Shown: piece by piece, positions 41,742 to 50,164 of the stretch | Numbering within the stretch: position 1 is the first letter of the stretch | Layout of the letters: each line of letters opens with the position of its first letter | Origin: Deltaproteobacteria bacterium | GTDB lineage: Bacteria; Myxococcota_A; Polyangia; GCA-2747355 | Direction: 5' to 3' | Assembly: GCA_020633415.1 (NCBI GenBank) | Contig: JACKDQ010000010.1 | Span: forward strand, 1 to 64,000 | DNA: 64,000 nt | Program-made: the position numbers and the translations under genes | The notes under the pieces: model-generated | Database searches by the model: none | What the model was told of the DNA's origin: nothing | Seen by the model: the letters and a program-made list of their open reading frames with translations, nothing else

Positions 41742-44201
41742 ATGTGGCTCGCACGAATCATCAGCTTGGGCAGCGCGATCTGCGCAATGAGCAACGCTTT
41801 CGCTCTGGGCAGCTCGGCCAAGCCCGAAAAGCGCACGGTCTACGTTGGCATCTACCTCGCCGACATCTCGGGATTCGACCTCACCAAAGGGCGGTTCAGA
41901 GCTGACTTTCAGCTCTGGGTCAAGTGGCTCGGCGACGACAGGGTGCCGCCGATCAGTTTGGCCAACGGCGAAGTCGACAAGATGGAGAAGGTCGCCGAGG
42001 AATCCGATGGCGACTGGCGCAGTGTGCGCTGGCGTGTGCAGGGCACCTTTCGCGGGACGTTTCCCTTGCAGCGCTTTCCCTTCGACAAGCAGCGCTTGCG
42101 CATTCAGATCGATCTGCCCGAGCACGAAGGTGAGCTTGAGCCAGACCTTGCCGGCAGCGGGATGGCACCGCGCTTTTCGATCACTGGCTGGCTCTACGAT
42201 CCGTACTTTCTCAGCGAGAAGCGCCCGTCCACGTACTACTCGGACTTCGGTTCGATCCAAGCTGAAGGTCGTCCGCTGAAGGTCGAGTCGCTGGCGTTTG
42301 CTGTCAAACTCGGTCGCCCGCTGCTCGCCTACATCATCAAATTTATGGTGCCCTTGGTGATCATCTTGGTGATGGCGATGCTGGCGTTCTTTATCCGTCC
42401 CGACGATATCGAGGTTCGCGGGACGATCGGTGTCACCGCGCTGCTCTCTTGCGTTGCCTTTCAATTCTCCCAAGCGGATAGCCTGCCCGATGTCGCCTAT
42501 CTGATGACCGTCGATAAGGTCTTTCTGGGCAGCTATCTGTTGATCCTCTTGGGGATCATCGAGACGGTGATCGCCTACCATCAATACGGTCGCCGACCGG
42601 GCTTTACCCGGTGGCTCGACCGCGTTTCGTACTTGGTGTTTCCTGTGCTGATCGCGCTGGCTGGATTGCTGTTGGTTAGCGGCCGATCACCGCGTGCCGG
42701 TGGTCAGGCTGCGTTGCGCGCTGGTCATGCTGACGGCGCCAAGCGCCACCAGGCCACCGACAAAGGCCCGTTGGTCATCTCTGTCGCCGGGATCAGCTCG
42801 CTGTTTAGCTACGACGAGCTGACGACCCGTGGGATGTATCATTATGTCGACGGCAAGCGCGTTGCTCACCTCGCGGCGGTGGTGCCCAAGCCGACCAACA
42901 CGGCGGTGCGCTTTTTGCCCGATGGTGGGATGGTCGTGCGTTGGCAGCTCAAGCCGGCACTGCGTTGGAGCGACGGCAAGCCACTCAGTTCGCGCGATCT
43001 GCGCTTCTCGGTCGAAATCTACGAAGAGCCGGAGCGCCGGGCGATCCGCGTGATCGACGCGCGGACGATCGAACTCGAGTTCTCACAGCGGCTGGCGCGG
43101 TTTCTGACATTTCCCGAAGTGCTCGCCGCACATCATCTCGAGCCGATCTATCAGCGTAGCAACAAGAAGCGTGCGGCGATTTGGAAGTCGATGCGAAGCG
43201 AAATCTATCCCTGCACGGGCCCGTATCAGGTCAAGCGCTTCGAGAAGGACAAGCGACTGGTCCTCGAGCGCAATCCCCATTTCGCGGGCAAGCCGGCGCA
43301 TATCGAGACGATTATTTTTGCCGTCGATCGAACGCGAACCGTCGCCGACAAGCTAAAAAGCGGGGCATCTCACTTGGCGGGTTTGATCGGCCCCCAGTCC
43401 TATGAGGCGTTGCAGAACTGGCCTGGAGCGAAGACGCGCTCGGACCGCTACGATCGGCTGGCGTTTTTGCAGCCCGATCTGAGCCAGCCACCTTACAACG
43501 ACGTGACTGTTCGGCGGGCGATTCTCCACGCGATCGATCGCGTCGCCGCCGGCAAGCTCGTCTACGGCGACGAAGCGATGATTGCCGACAGTTTCCGCCC
43601 TCCGTGGGCCGAGGATTACAACGCCGATGTTGTGCGCTACGCATTCGATCGCCAAAAGTCGCGCGAATTGCTCAAGAAGGCCGGTTACAGTCGTCCGCCG
43701 AAGCTGACGGTGATCGCCAGTTTCCAGCTCCCCGGTGCGCCCGAGCGGCTGATGCTGGAAAAGGTTGTCGACGACTTGCGCACGGCAGGCTTTACCGTCG
43801 AGCTGCAGTGGAAAAAGGGCAGCACGTTTGATCTGTGGGCTGCTGGCAACCACAAGGCGCTGCTTTACTACGCGCGCAGCGGTTCGGACCCGGCCCGGTA
43901 CTTCAATATCGTCTACGACCGCCAGAGTGGCTTCGAGCTCAACACGCCGACGCGGCTGTTTTCCGCCGAGATGTTAGGGATGTACAGTCGTCGTCGCCAG
44001 TCACTGTTTGGCGAGCGACGGATCGCGCTCTCGCGGCAAATGCAAAGGTACTGGGCGAATACCCTGCCTGTGATCCCGTTGGTTTTTGGGGCCAACCGCA
44101 GCGCTCACGTTACAGCGCTCTCCGGCTGGAACCCCTATGGGGGCGGCAATCCCTATTGGAACGTCGAGAGCTGGCGCTTTCGCCCAAGCGCGCGAAAATA
44201 G
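41742..44201 (+). CDS. Pentameric ligand-gated ion channel fused to family-5 ABC solute-binding domain
   Basis: About 819 residues (ATG at 41742 opens a signal peptide ending SNAFA; the frame is open from 41664). Residues about 30-190 are the beta-sandwich ligand domain of a Cys-less prokaryotic channel: VYVGIYLADISGFDL, FQLWVKW and the FPFDKQRL loop. Four membrane segments follow: M1 about 194-218, M2 about 225-245, M3 about 260-282 with LPDVAYLMTVDKVF before it, and M4 about 291-313. From about 340 to the end is an SBP_bac_5 domain (LRWSDGKPLSSRDLRFSVE, CTGPYQVKRF, NPHF, RRAILHAIDR, ELLKKAGY). M4 ends in the periplasm, so the binding domain is on the same side as the ligand domain. One uninterrupted frame. 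Confidence 0.9.
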   Translation: MWLARIISLGSAICAMSNAFALGSSAKPEKRTVYVGIYLADISGFDLTKGRFRADFQLWVKWLGDDRVPPISLANGEVDKMEKVAEESDGDWRSVRWRVQGTFRGTFPLQRFPFDKQRLRIQIDLPEHEGELEPDLAGSGMAPRFSITGWLYDPYFLSEKRPSTYYSDFGSIQAEGRPLKVESLAFAVKLGRPLLAYIIKFMVPLVIILVMAMLAFFIRPDDIEVRGTIGVTALLSCVAFQFSQADSLPDVAYLMTVDKVFLGSYLLILLGIIETVIAYHQYGRRPGFTRWLDRVSYLVFPVLIALAGLLLVSGRSPRAGGQAALRAGHADGAKRHQATDKGPLVISVAGISSLFSYDELTTRGMYHYVDGKRVAHLAAVVPKPTNTAVRFLPDGGMVVRWQLKPALRWSDGKPLSSRDLRFSVEIYEEPERRAIRVIDARTIELEFSQRLARFLTFPEVLAAHHLEPIYQRSNKKRAAIWKSMRSEIYPCTGPYQVKRFEKDKRLVLERNPHFAGKPAHIETIIFAVDRTRTVADKLKSGASHLAGLIGPQSYEALQNWPGAKTRSDRYDRLAFLQPDLSQPPYNDVTVRRAILHAIDRVAAGKLVYGDEAMIADSFRPPWAEDYNADVVRYAFDRQKSRELLKKAGYSRPPKLTVIASFQLPGAPERLMLEKVVDDLRTAGFTVELQWKKGSTFDLWAAGNHKALLYYARSGSDPARYFNIVYDRQSGFELNTPTRLFSAEMLGMYSRRRQSLFGERRIALSRQMQRYWANTLPVIPLVFGANRSAHVTALSGWNPYGGGNPYWNVESWRFRPSARK

Positions 44202-44279
44202 CCCGCTGCAGGGTTGATTGACTGGATCGACCAACCTGGGCGATGATCGGTGTATCCAACCCACAGCCCTGAGCGAACG

Positions 44280-44681
44280 ATGAGCAACACCGACTCGAAT
44301 TGGACCCGCTGGTCCGATCTCGATCAATCCAAACGTCGTTTCTTGATCGCCGATGATGGCTTCTGGACCAAGCTGAGCGCGGCGCAGCGGCAGAGTTTTC
44401 TGCGCGAAGCGGAGTGGCAGGATCTGCGCTTGGTGCCTGAGGCGCGTCAGGAAAAGCTTGAGAGCTTGGTGTCGCTGCAGGAGATCTGCTCACACCTCTC
44501 GCTCAACGACGTCGAAGTGTACTGGATGATGAGCACGCGGAAGCTACCCGGCTGGTTGGTCGAAGGCGTTTGGAAGTTCGACAAAGCGCAGGTCGATGCC
44601 TGGGTCGAGAAGATGGGTGGGAAATCCGCGGTGAAGGCGGACGTTACCGCTCAGATCGAGGAGCATCGCGCCGGCGGTTAG
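44280..44681 (+). CDS. Excisionase/MerR-like HTH small protein
   Basis: 133 residues. The second half (VSLQEICSHLSLNDVEVYWMM, then KLPGWLVEGVWKFDKAQVDAWVEKM) fits the HTH_17 excisionase-family DNA-binding pattern: helix-turn-helix, a wing with an aromatic W-x-F and a closing helix. The first half (FWTKLSAAQRQSFLREAEWQDL) is helical and of unknown role. It starts 78 bp after the channel-SBP gene on the same strand, so it may be part of the same transcript or regulate it. No phage or mobile gene is nearby, so a regulator is more likely than a true excisionase. Confidence 0.65.
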   Translation: MSNTDSNWTRWSDLDQSKRRFLIADDGFWTKLSAAQRQSFLREAEWQDLRLVPEARQEKLESLVSLQEICSHLSLNDVEVYWMMSTRKLPGWLVEGVWKFDKAQVDAWVEKMGGKSAVKADVTAQIEEHRAGG

Positions 44682-44705
44682 AACCGCTTGGCAATTCTCG
44701 CGCTT

Positions 44706-45626
44706 CTACTCGAAGTCGTCGGGCCGCGTGCGCGGCGTGGTGACCAGCTCAAGTGGCGAGGGCAGATCGATCGGCAGCTTGCCCACCGTCCATACATCGC
44801 GTTGAGCGAGCGCCATTGGGCGCTGGCGTGGTGGGATTGGCCGCTTGCGCTTGGCCTTGGCTAGTAGCTGCTGTCGCAAGCCGGTGTAGGTCGAATTCTT
44901 GACTGCACGGAATCCCGCATAGCCGAGCACCTGCCCCATCTTGAGCATCGCATCGATGATCGCTTTGCGAGTCGCGTTCGGAACACGGCTAATGAAGACC
45001 GCGGCCGGCGCCGGCACGCCAGAAGCCACAAAGACCTTCTTCAAGCCACCGGTGGGTGCCGTACTCGGCAACGCGGCGGCAGCGGCTTTGCCGAGCTTCA
45101 CCGCACGCACGGCAGACTGGGTGTCGGGCGCAAGCAGCCAATTAAAATAGCTCGGATCAACCTCTCCCTCGAGCAAGACGTTGCTAACGAAGCGACGGTC
45201 GTTGCGACCAGTGCGCGGTATCACCAGGGTCTTACCTTTGAGATCGCGTAGCGATGAAACCGCGCCGGAAGCGACGATCGTCCAGGACTCGGTGGCAACC
45301 GACCCCCGCTTGAGCGCGGCGAACGGCTCCCACTTGTTCTCAGCGGCAAACTGCGCCGAGACGATCGCGATCTGCACGCGGCGCTGCTTGGCTGCCCGCG
45401 TCAGGTCGTCGCCACGAGCGAAGCTCTGTCCGCTGACGGGCTGACCGATCTGTCGACTTAGCTGCTTGGCCAAGCTTTCGATCTCACGGATACGCTCAAC
45501 GCGCGAGAGCGACGACATGCTCGGGGCGTAAAGACCAAGTACCAGTCGCTTTTGCCCCCAGGCGCCGGTTGAACCGGCCAACAGCAATCCACAGGCAAGC
45601 GATCCAATGACTCGAGCGCGTCTCAT
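44706..45626 (-). CDS. PhnD-like periplasmic substrate-binding protein
   Basis: 306 residues with a signal peptide (LACGLLLAGSTGAWG). Type-2 periplasmic binding fold of the phosphate/phosphonate (PhnD) kind: LGLYAPSMSSLSRVERIREIESLAKQ, VQIAIVSAQFAAEN, SLRDLKGKTLVIPRTGRNDR, and an AVRAVKLGKAAAAALPS stretch. There are no permease or ATPase genes beside it. Its ATG overlaps the TPR gene stop by 4 nt (ATGA), so it is co-translated with that protein, hinting at a sensory or assembly role rather than transport. Confidence 0.75.
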   Translation of the reverse strand: MRRARVIGSLACGLLLAGSTGAWGQKRLVLGLYAPSMSSLSRVERIREIESLAKQLSRQIGQPVSGQSFARGDDLTRAAKQRRVQIAIVSAQFAAENKWEPFAALKRGSVATESWTIVASGAVSSLRDLKGKTLVIPRTGRNDRRFVSNVLLEGEVDPSYFNWLLAPDTQSAVRAVKLGKAAAAALPSTAPTGGLKKVFVASGVPAPAAVFISRVPNATRKAIIDAMLKMGQVLGYAGFRAVKNSTYTGLRQQLLAKAKRKRPIPPRQRPMALAQRDVWTVGKLPIDLPSPLELVTTPRTRPDDFE

Positions 45627-48097
45627 TGGGCGCCTCCTTTGCCGAAGCCGAAGATACGTCGTTTGGTGTCTGCCCAGCGTTTGACCTGCGGTAGCGCGTG
45701 ACCCATGCTGTGCTTGAGATAACCTGCGTAGGCCTCGTACGCGGCCTTCTTGTCGTGCTTCACGTCATCTTGGTAGACACCGAGGTTGGCCAGTGCCAAC
45801 GGCACTTGGCTGGCAAGTCGCGTAAACTCTCCCGCAGCTTTTTCCCGATTGCCGAGTTGATAATCGATGCAGGCGACGAGGACTTCGTCGGCGGCGAGCA
45901 GCTTGCCGCCCTTGATCTGCTTCTTGAGCGTCTCAAGTGCCCGCGTTGCCTCTTTGTACTTGCCGGCCTGATAGAGCGCCACGGCACGCTGTCTCAGCGC
46001 GCCGCGATAGGCTTCGACCACCTGCTCGCTTGGCGTGCCGCGCAACAGCGGGGTTAGCAAACCGATCGCCCGCTCGTGCTCGCCGACTCGCGTTAAGACA
46101 TAGGCCCGAAGCAAAGCGAGTCCCTCAGCCGATGCGTAGCTGCTGGCCAGAAATGGTGCCGTCTTCTGTCGTGCGAGCGCCTTGAGGTGCTTAAGGGTCG
46201 CTTCCTTCTTGCCCAGCTCGGCGCTGACGAGCGCACCGACCGTCGCATAGCGCAGCTGCTCTGCTTTGGGAAGCCTGTTCGCGACGCCACCAAGTTCTTC
46301 GAGGTCGTTTTGGGCGCGCGTTAGCTGCTTTTCGACGAATGCCGTCGTTGCTCGTCGTAACAGGGCCATCGCCAGCAGGCGGCTGCTGCGCGCTGGCGCC
46401 GCGCCGCTGTTGACCAGTTGTCGCAAACGGACGATCGCGCTATCGGCCTTGCCGACCATCATTTCAGCCGTCGCCAGGGTCATCGACAGCGCAAGCTGTG
46501 CCCGCGGTCGTTTGACCTCGTTGCCTTTGATCGCGGTCAGCGCCTGATAGGCCGGTTCGGCGCGGCCGAGCGCTAGCAAGGTGCGGCCGCGCAGTAGTCT
46601 GTGGTCCCAGCGGCTTCGTCGGCGCTCTTCAACTTTGTCGAGCAACTTTAGCGCGTAGGCTTCGTCACCGCGCTCGAGCGCGATCGATGCCTGCTTCTCG
46701 AGAATCTCCCAATTCAGCGCGCGGTAGCGTTGGAGTTGGGTCAGCCGACGCGTGGCTTCGTCGAGCTGGCGTTTTGCCACCTGTTGAGCAACCGCAGCTA
46801 GGCCCAGGATAACCATGCCGTGGCGCGCACCGACTTGCTGGATATCGCGTTTGAGTGCTTGCCGGTAGGATTGCTCGGCCGCCGAAACTTGCCCTTGGTA
46901 GAACTGATCATGACCCAACTCCGCGAAGAGCAGCGCCGACCACTTGCGGCTGGCAAGTAACTTCTCGTGAAGTGCTGTCGCCTCTTTGGGTTTGCCACCT
47001 TTGCGGTAGAGCGTGCCGAGCATCGATTTGAGTTGCCAATCGCTCGGCGCCAATGCGATCGCACGCTGCTGGCGGCTGACGGCTGTCTTGAGATCGCCTA
47101 GTTTGAGATACGTCTTGGCCAAGGCTGCGTGGGTTCGTGGCGAACGCGGAAATAGCCGCAGAGAGTATTGGTATTGCTCCTCTGATTCGCGGTAGCGGCC
47201 GGCCAAATAGAGCGTGTATCCAGCCCCGTAGAAGCCACGCGAATCTTTCGGCCAGACCTTGGTGTAGGCCCGGTAACGAATCAACGCAGGTTGATATTTG
47301 CCTTGGCCGCGCTGAATGTCGGCGATCTTGCGATAGATCGAGCGGCGATGCTCCACCGTCGGTGCCGGTAGACTTTCCAGCGTGATCAAGATCTTCAACG
47401 CTTGCTCGGGTTGCTCCATCGCATCGAGCACTTTGCCCTCGCCAAACCGGGCGGCCCAGGCGAAGTCGCCGCGTTTGACCATACGGAACGCTGCCAGCGC
47501 GTCGTTGTAACGCTGGTTCTGTAGCAGCGCCTCACCGTATTCGACGCGTCGGTTGTGGGCGCGTGGCCGAACTTTGAGGATTCGCTCGAGCACGACGATC
47601 GCCTTTTTCGATTGGCCTGTTTTGCGATAGTGGTCGGCGAGCAGTGCCTGAAGCTGCACGACGGCCGGGCGAGTTTGGGCGACCTCCTCGAGCAGCGGAA
47701 TACCCTCAGCAAGGTAGCCACCCAGCACCAGGTGAATCGACAGCTGCTGCTTGACGTCGAGGTTGTCGGGCATGCGCGTCCGCACACGCTTGAGCAGCGC
47801 GGCCGCCTTGAGATGCTCGCCGAAAATCCCGAAGATTCTCGAAACGCGCACGTACGGCACGACCAGATTTGGCTGCAGCACCATCACTTCTTGGTAGAGC
47901 GCAACGGCCTTGTCGTAGTGCGGGCGTGCGGCCTTACGGTCGCCGCGCTCCATCGCCGCATCGCCCTGTCGCTGAAATGCCTCGGCCTTGGTCAGCAGCG
48001 GAACGTGTTTGCCTTCGCCCAGATGGCGCTCTTGAGCGGATCCGGCAGTTGGCCAGATTGCGATCAAGATCGTCGCCATGGCTGTCAGTAGTCTCAT
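45623..48097 (-). CDS. Large TPR-repeat secreted protein
   Basis: 824 residues from the ATG at 48097, which gives a signal peptide (LLTAMATILIAIWPTAGSAQ); the frame is open upstream to 48268 but that part overlaps the divergent gene. The mature protein is nearly all tetratricopeptide repeats, about 15-20 by eye, for example RQGDAAMERGDRKAARPHYDKAVALYQ and FGAGYTLYLAGRYRESEEQYQYSLRLFP. Probably a periplasmic scaffold. First gene of a two-gene operon with the PhnD-like protein (4-nt overlap). Confidence 0.85.
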   Translation of the reverse strand: MRLLTAMATILIAIWPTAGSAQERHLGEGKHVPLLTKAEAFQRQGDAAMERGDRKAARPHYDKAVALYQEVMVLQPNLVVPYVRVSRIFGIFGEHLKAAALLKRVRTRMPDNLDVKQQLSIHLVLGGYLAEGIPLLEEVAQTRPAVVQLQALLADHYRKTGQSKKAIVVLERILKVRPRAHNRRVEYGEALLQNQRYNDALAAFRMVKRGDFAWAARFGEGKVLDAMEQPEQALKILITLESLPAPTVEHRRSIYRKIADIQRGQGKYQPALIRYRAYTKVWPKDSRGFYGAGYTLYLAGRYRESEEQYQYSLRLFPRSPRTHAALAKTYLKLGDLKTAVSRQQRAIALAPSDWQLKSMLGTLYRKGGKPKEATALHEKLLASRKWSALLFAELGHDQFYQGQVSAAEQSYRQALKRDIQQVGARHGMVILGLAAVAQQVAKRQLDEATRRLTQLQRYRALNWEILEKQASIALERGDEAYALKLLDKVEERRRSRWDHRLLRGRTLLALGRAEPAYQALTAIKGNEVKRPRAQLALSMTLATAEMMVGKADSAIVRLRQLVNSGAAPARSSRLLAMALLRRATTAFVEKQLTRAQNDLEELGGVANRLPKAEQLRYATVGALVSAELGKKEATLKHLKALARQKTAPFLASSYASAEGLALLRAYVLTRVGEHERAIGLLTPLLRGTPSEQVVEAYRGALRQRAVALYQAGKYKEATRALETLKKQIKGGKLLAADEVLVACIDYQLGNREKAAGEFTRLASQVPLALANLGVYQDDVKHDKKAAYEAYAGYLKHSMGHALPQVKRWADTKRRIFGFGKGGAQ

Positions 48098-48171
48098 AAC
48101 CTGCCCTAGCTTGGATTTGCTTATTGTGTGATACGGGTATGCTAAGCTGCATATGAGCCGACCGCAACTCT

Positions 48172-48978
48172 GTGATTGAATCGAAGTCGCCACAGACGTG
48201 TAATCATGGCGTGCCCACGCCTGTCGACGAGAGTGAAGTCCACCTGTGGTTTGCTGAGCCTGAGGCATTGGTCGGCGAGCAGGCGCTGCTCGACAGCTAT
48301 CGCCAGCTGCTTTGCCCTGAGGAGGCTGCCCAGCAGCAGCGTTTTATGTTTGAGCGCCACCGCTTGCAGTACCTCGTCTCCCACGCGCTGGTGCGTACGA
48401 CGCTATCGCGCTATGGCGCGCTCGATCCTCAGGACTGGACCTTTCGCAAGAACGACCATGGTCGCCCCGACGTCGACAACGCAGGCTATCAGCAGCTGAT
48501 CTTCAATCTCTCGCACACCGATGGCTTGGTGGTTTGCGCGGTGACCACCCGCCATGCCCTTGGTGTCGATGTCGAGGATCGTCAGCGCAACACGCGAACC
48601 GCCGAAATCGCCGACCGCTTCTTTTCCCCTTCGGAGGTTAGCGCATTGCGTCGACTGCCGCAGCGCGAGCAGCGCGAGCGGTTCTTTTTGCTTTGGACGC
48701 TCAAAGAAGCCTACATCAAAGCCAGAGGTCTGGGATTGGCGCTACCGCTCGACAAGTTCTCGTTCGACGTCGATGGCGGCGATTCGATCACGATCGCTGT
48801 CGAGCCACCGATCGTCGACGATGTTGATGCCTGGCAGTTCTTTTCGTTCTGCCCGAACGGGCGCCATCGTTGCAGTTTGGCGGTAAAACTCGTCGCGGCG
48901 AGCAGACCGCTGCGTCTGGTAGCTCGTCAAATCGTGCCATTGCGCGACGAGACCTGTCGAGCTTTCGATCCGTTCTAG
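48172..48978 (+). CDS. Sfp-type 4'-phosphopantetheinyl transferase
   Basis: 268 residues (GTG start; a later GTG is possible). It transfers phosphopantetheine from CoA to a carrier-protein serine. Features of the long Sfp type are the N-terminal half with HALVRTTLSRY and NLSHTDGLVVCAV, then the magnesium-binding GVDVEDRQR and the helix FFLLWTLKEAYIKARGLGL. The enzyme may serve fatty-acid, polyketide or peptide synthases; none lies in the window. It is divergent from the TPR gene with 74 bp between. Confidence 0.93.
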   Translation: MIESKSPQTCNHGVPTPVDESEVHLWFAEPEALVGEQALLDSYRQLLCPEEAAQQQRFMFERHRLQYLVSHALVRTTLSRYGALDPQDWTFRKNDHGRPDVDNAGYQQLIFNLSHTDGLVVCAVTTRHALGVDVEDRQRNTRTAEIADRFFSPSEVSALRRLPQREQRERFFLLWTLKEAYIKARGLGLALPLDKFSFDVDGGDSITIAVEPPIVDDVDAWQFFSFCPNGRHRCSLAVKLVAASRPLRLVARQIVPLRDETCRAFDPF

Positions 48979-49074
48979 CGCAGTGTTCGCGTCGCGCCCA
49001 GAGCGGGAAGAGACGAGCGAGCTGATCGCGAACCGACGGAGCGACCGAGAGCGCCACCGTTTTTCGCACGCCTA

Positions 49075-50139
49075 CTAGCGCTTGTTGGCAAAGGCTGCCC
49101 AGGTTAGTTTCTGGCTGCGACCCGATTCCACCGTGAGCTGGATTTTGCCTTTGCGCTTGCCATCGTGACTGGTGGCCTCGAGCTGATAGTTGCCTTCGGG
49201 TAAGCCCAGTGCATCCCAAAGACCGAGGTCGCGGTCGTCGGCGCGCAATCGTGCCCAGGGTTGCAGCGCGACTTCGATGATGCCAAAGCGAAATTCGACG
49301 GCGCGCGTCGCCTCGCGTTTGACGCGCACGCGAAAGCGCTTGATCAGGTGATACTTTGAAGAGACGAAGGTGACGATGTGCAATCCCTCCGGCAACGTCA
49401 CACGCGCTGGCGTCTGCTGGCCCATGTAGCGCCCGTTGATCCAGATGTCGGCGGGAAACGAGGCGGTCATCCGTACCGTTCCGAGGAAGCCTTTCCCCAG
49501 CAACATCTTGCGGACCTTGCTCGCCAGTGCTCCGTCTGGACGAATCCGCAGGTAGTCGGCGAGGTGGGCCCAGCCGCTGCGCTTGCGTCCCATCTTGAGG
49601 TATGCGGCGCCGAGCAAGCGGTACGGACCCGGTAGCGCGGGGTCCAACACGACGGCTGCCTTGAGAAAGCGCGTGCCCTGCTCAAAGTCCTTCTTTAGCG
49701 CAGCTTGGCGTCCGAAGCCGAAGGCTTGCTTGGCCAAGGCGGTCTCCGGTTTGCCAGCTTTGACCTCGTCTGCGGCCGCGAAGGTTTCCCGCAGGCGCAG
49801 TGATTCGATCCGTTGGTTGAGTTGCGAGCTCGCTTCCGGGCGGCGAGTTATATAACGCTCGTAGAGCGCGATCGCTTCGGTCAGGCGTTTACCGCGCTCG
49901 AGCAGTGTCCCGAGCCTGATCAGCACCTTGGGGTCCTCGACGATTTCTAGGGCCGCCCGCAAGATGCGGATCGCTTGCGCTTGATCAGTCTTTTCGGCGG
50001 CGTCGGCGGCGTCGAGCAGCCACTTCGTGTCGGCGCGTGCGAGGCTCAATGAACCGCACAGCGCTAGCGCTGCGCACAGAAATCCCGCGATTTTGTCCAA
50101 GCGTGCCACGCGCTCTCTTCGCTTCGGTTGTCGTCTCAC
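49075..50139 (-). CDS. TPR/PEGA-domain protein
   Basis: 354 residues (GTG at 50139; a GTG at 50109 would give a tighter signal peptide, IAGFLCAALALCGSLSLARA). The first 200 residues are TPR-like helices (AIRILRAALEIVEDPKVLIRLGTLLERGKRLTEAIALYERYI; AYLKMGRKRSGWAHLADYL). From about residue 225 a PEGA-type beta domain follows: SFPADIWINGRYMGQQTPARVTLPEGLHIVTF. Likely periplasmic. It starts 25 bp after the STAS/PDZ gene on the same strand and so belongs to that signalling locus. Confidence 0.78.
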   Translation of the reverse strand: MRRQPKRRERVARLDKIAGFLCAALALCGSLSLARADTKWLLDAADAAEKTDQAQAIRILRAALEIVEDPKVLIRLGTLLERGKRLTEAIALYERYITRRPEASSQLNQRIESLRLRETFAAADEVKAGKPETALAKQAFGFGRQAALKKDFEQGTRFLKAAVVLDPALPGPYRLLGAAYLKMGRKRSGWAHLADYLRIRPDGALASKVRKMLLGKGFLGTVRMTASFPADIWINGRYMGQQTPARVTLPEGLHIVTFVSSKYHLIKRFRVRVKREATRAVEFRFGIIEVALQPWARLRADDRDLGLWDALGLPEGNYQLEATSHDGKRKGKIQLTVESGRSQKLTWAAFANKR

Positions 50140-50164
50140 TGGTCCGCCAAAGATCGGCGATCAT

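Noticed and set aside
41742..44201. The channel-binding protein fusion as two genes joined by a frameshift error
   Set aside because: The frame is continuous with normal codon use through the linker (about 42690-42780), and I saw no internal start with a ribosome-binding site or separate signal peptide for the second part.
44280..44681. Phage excisionase
   Set aside because: Only the HTH pattern fits; there is no integrase, attachment site or other phage gene in the window.
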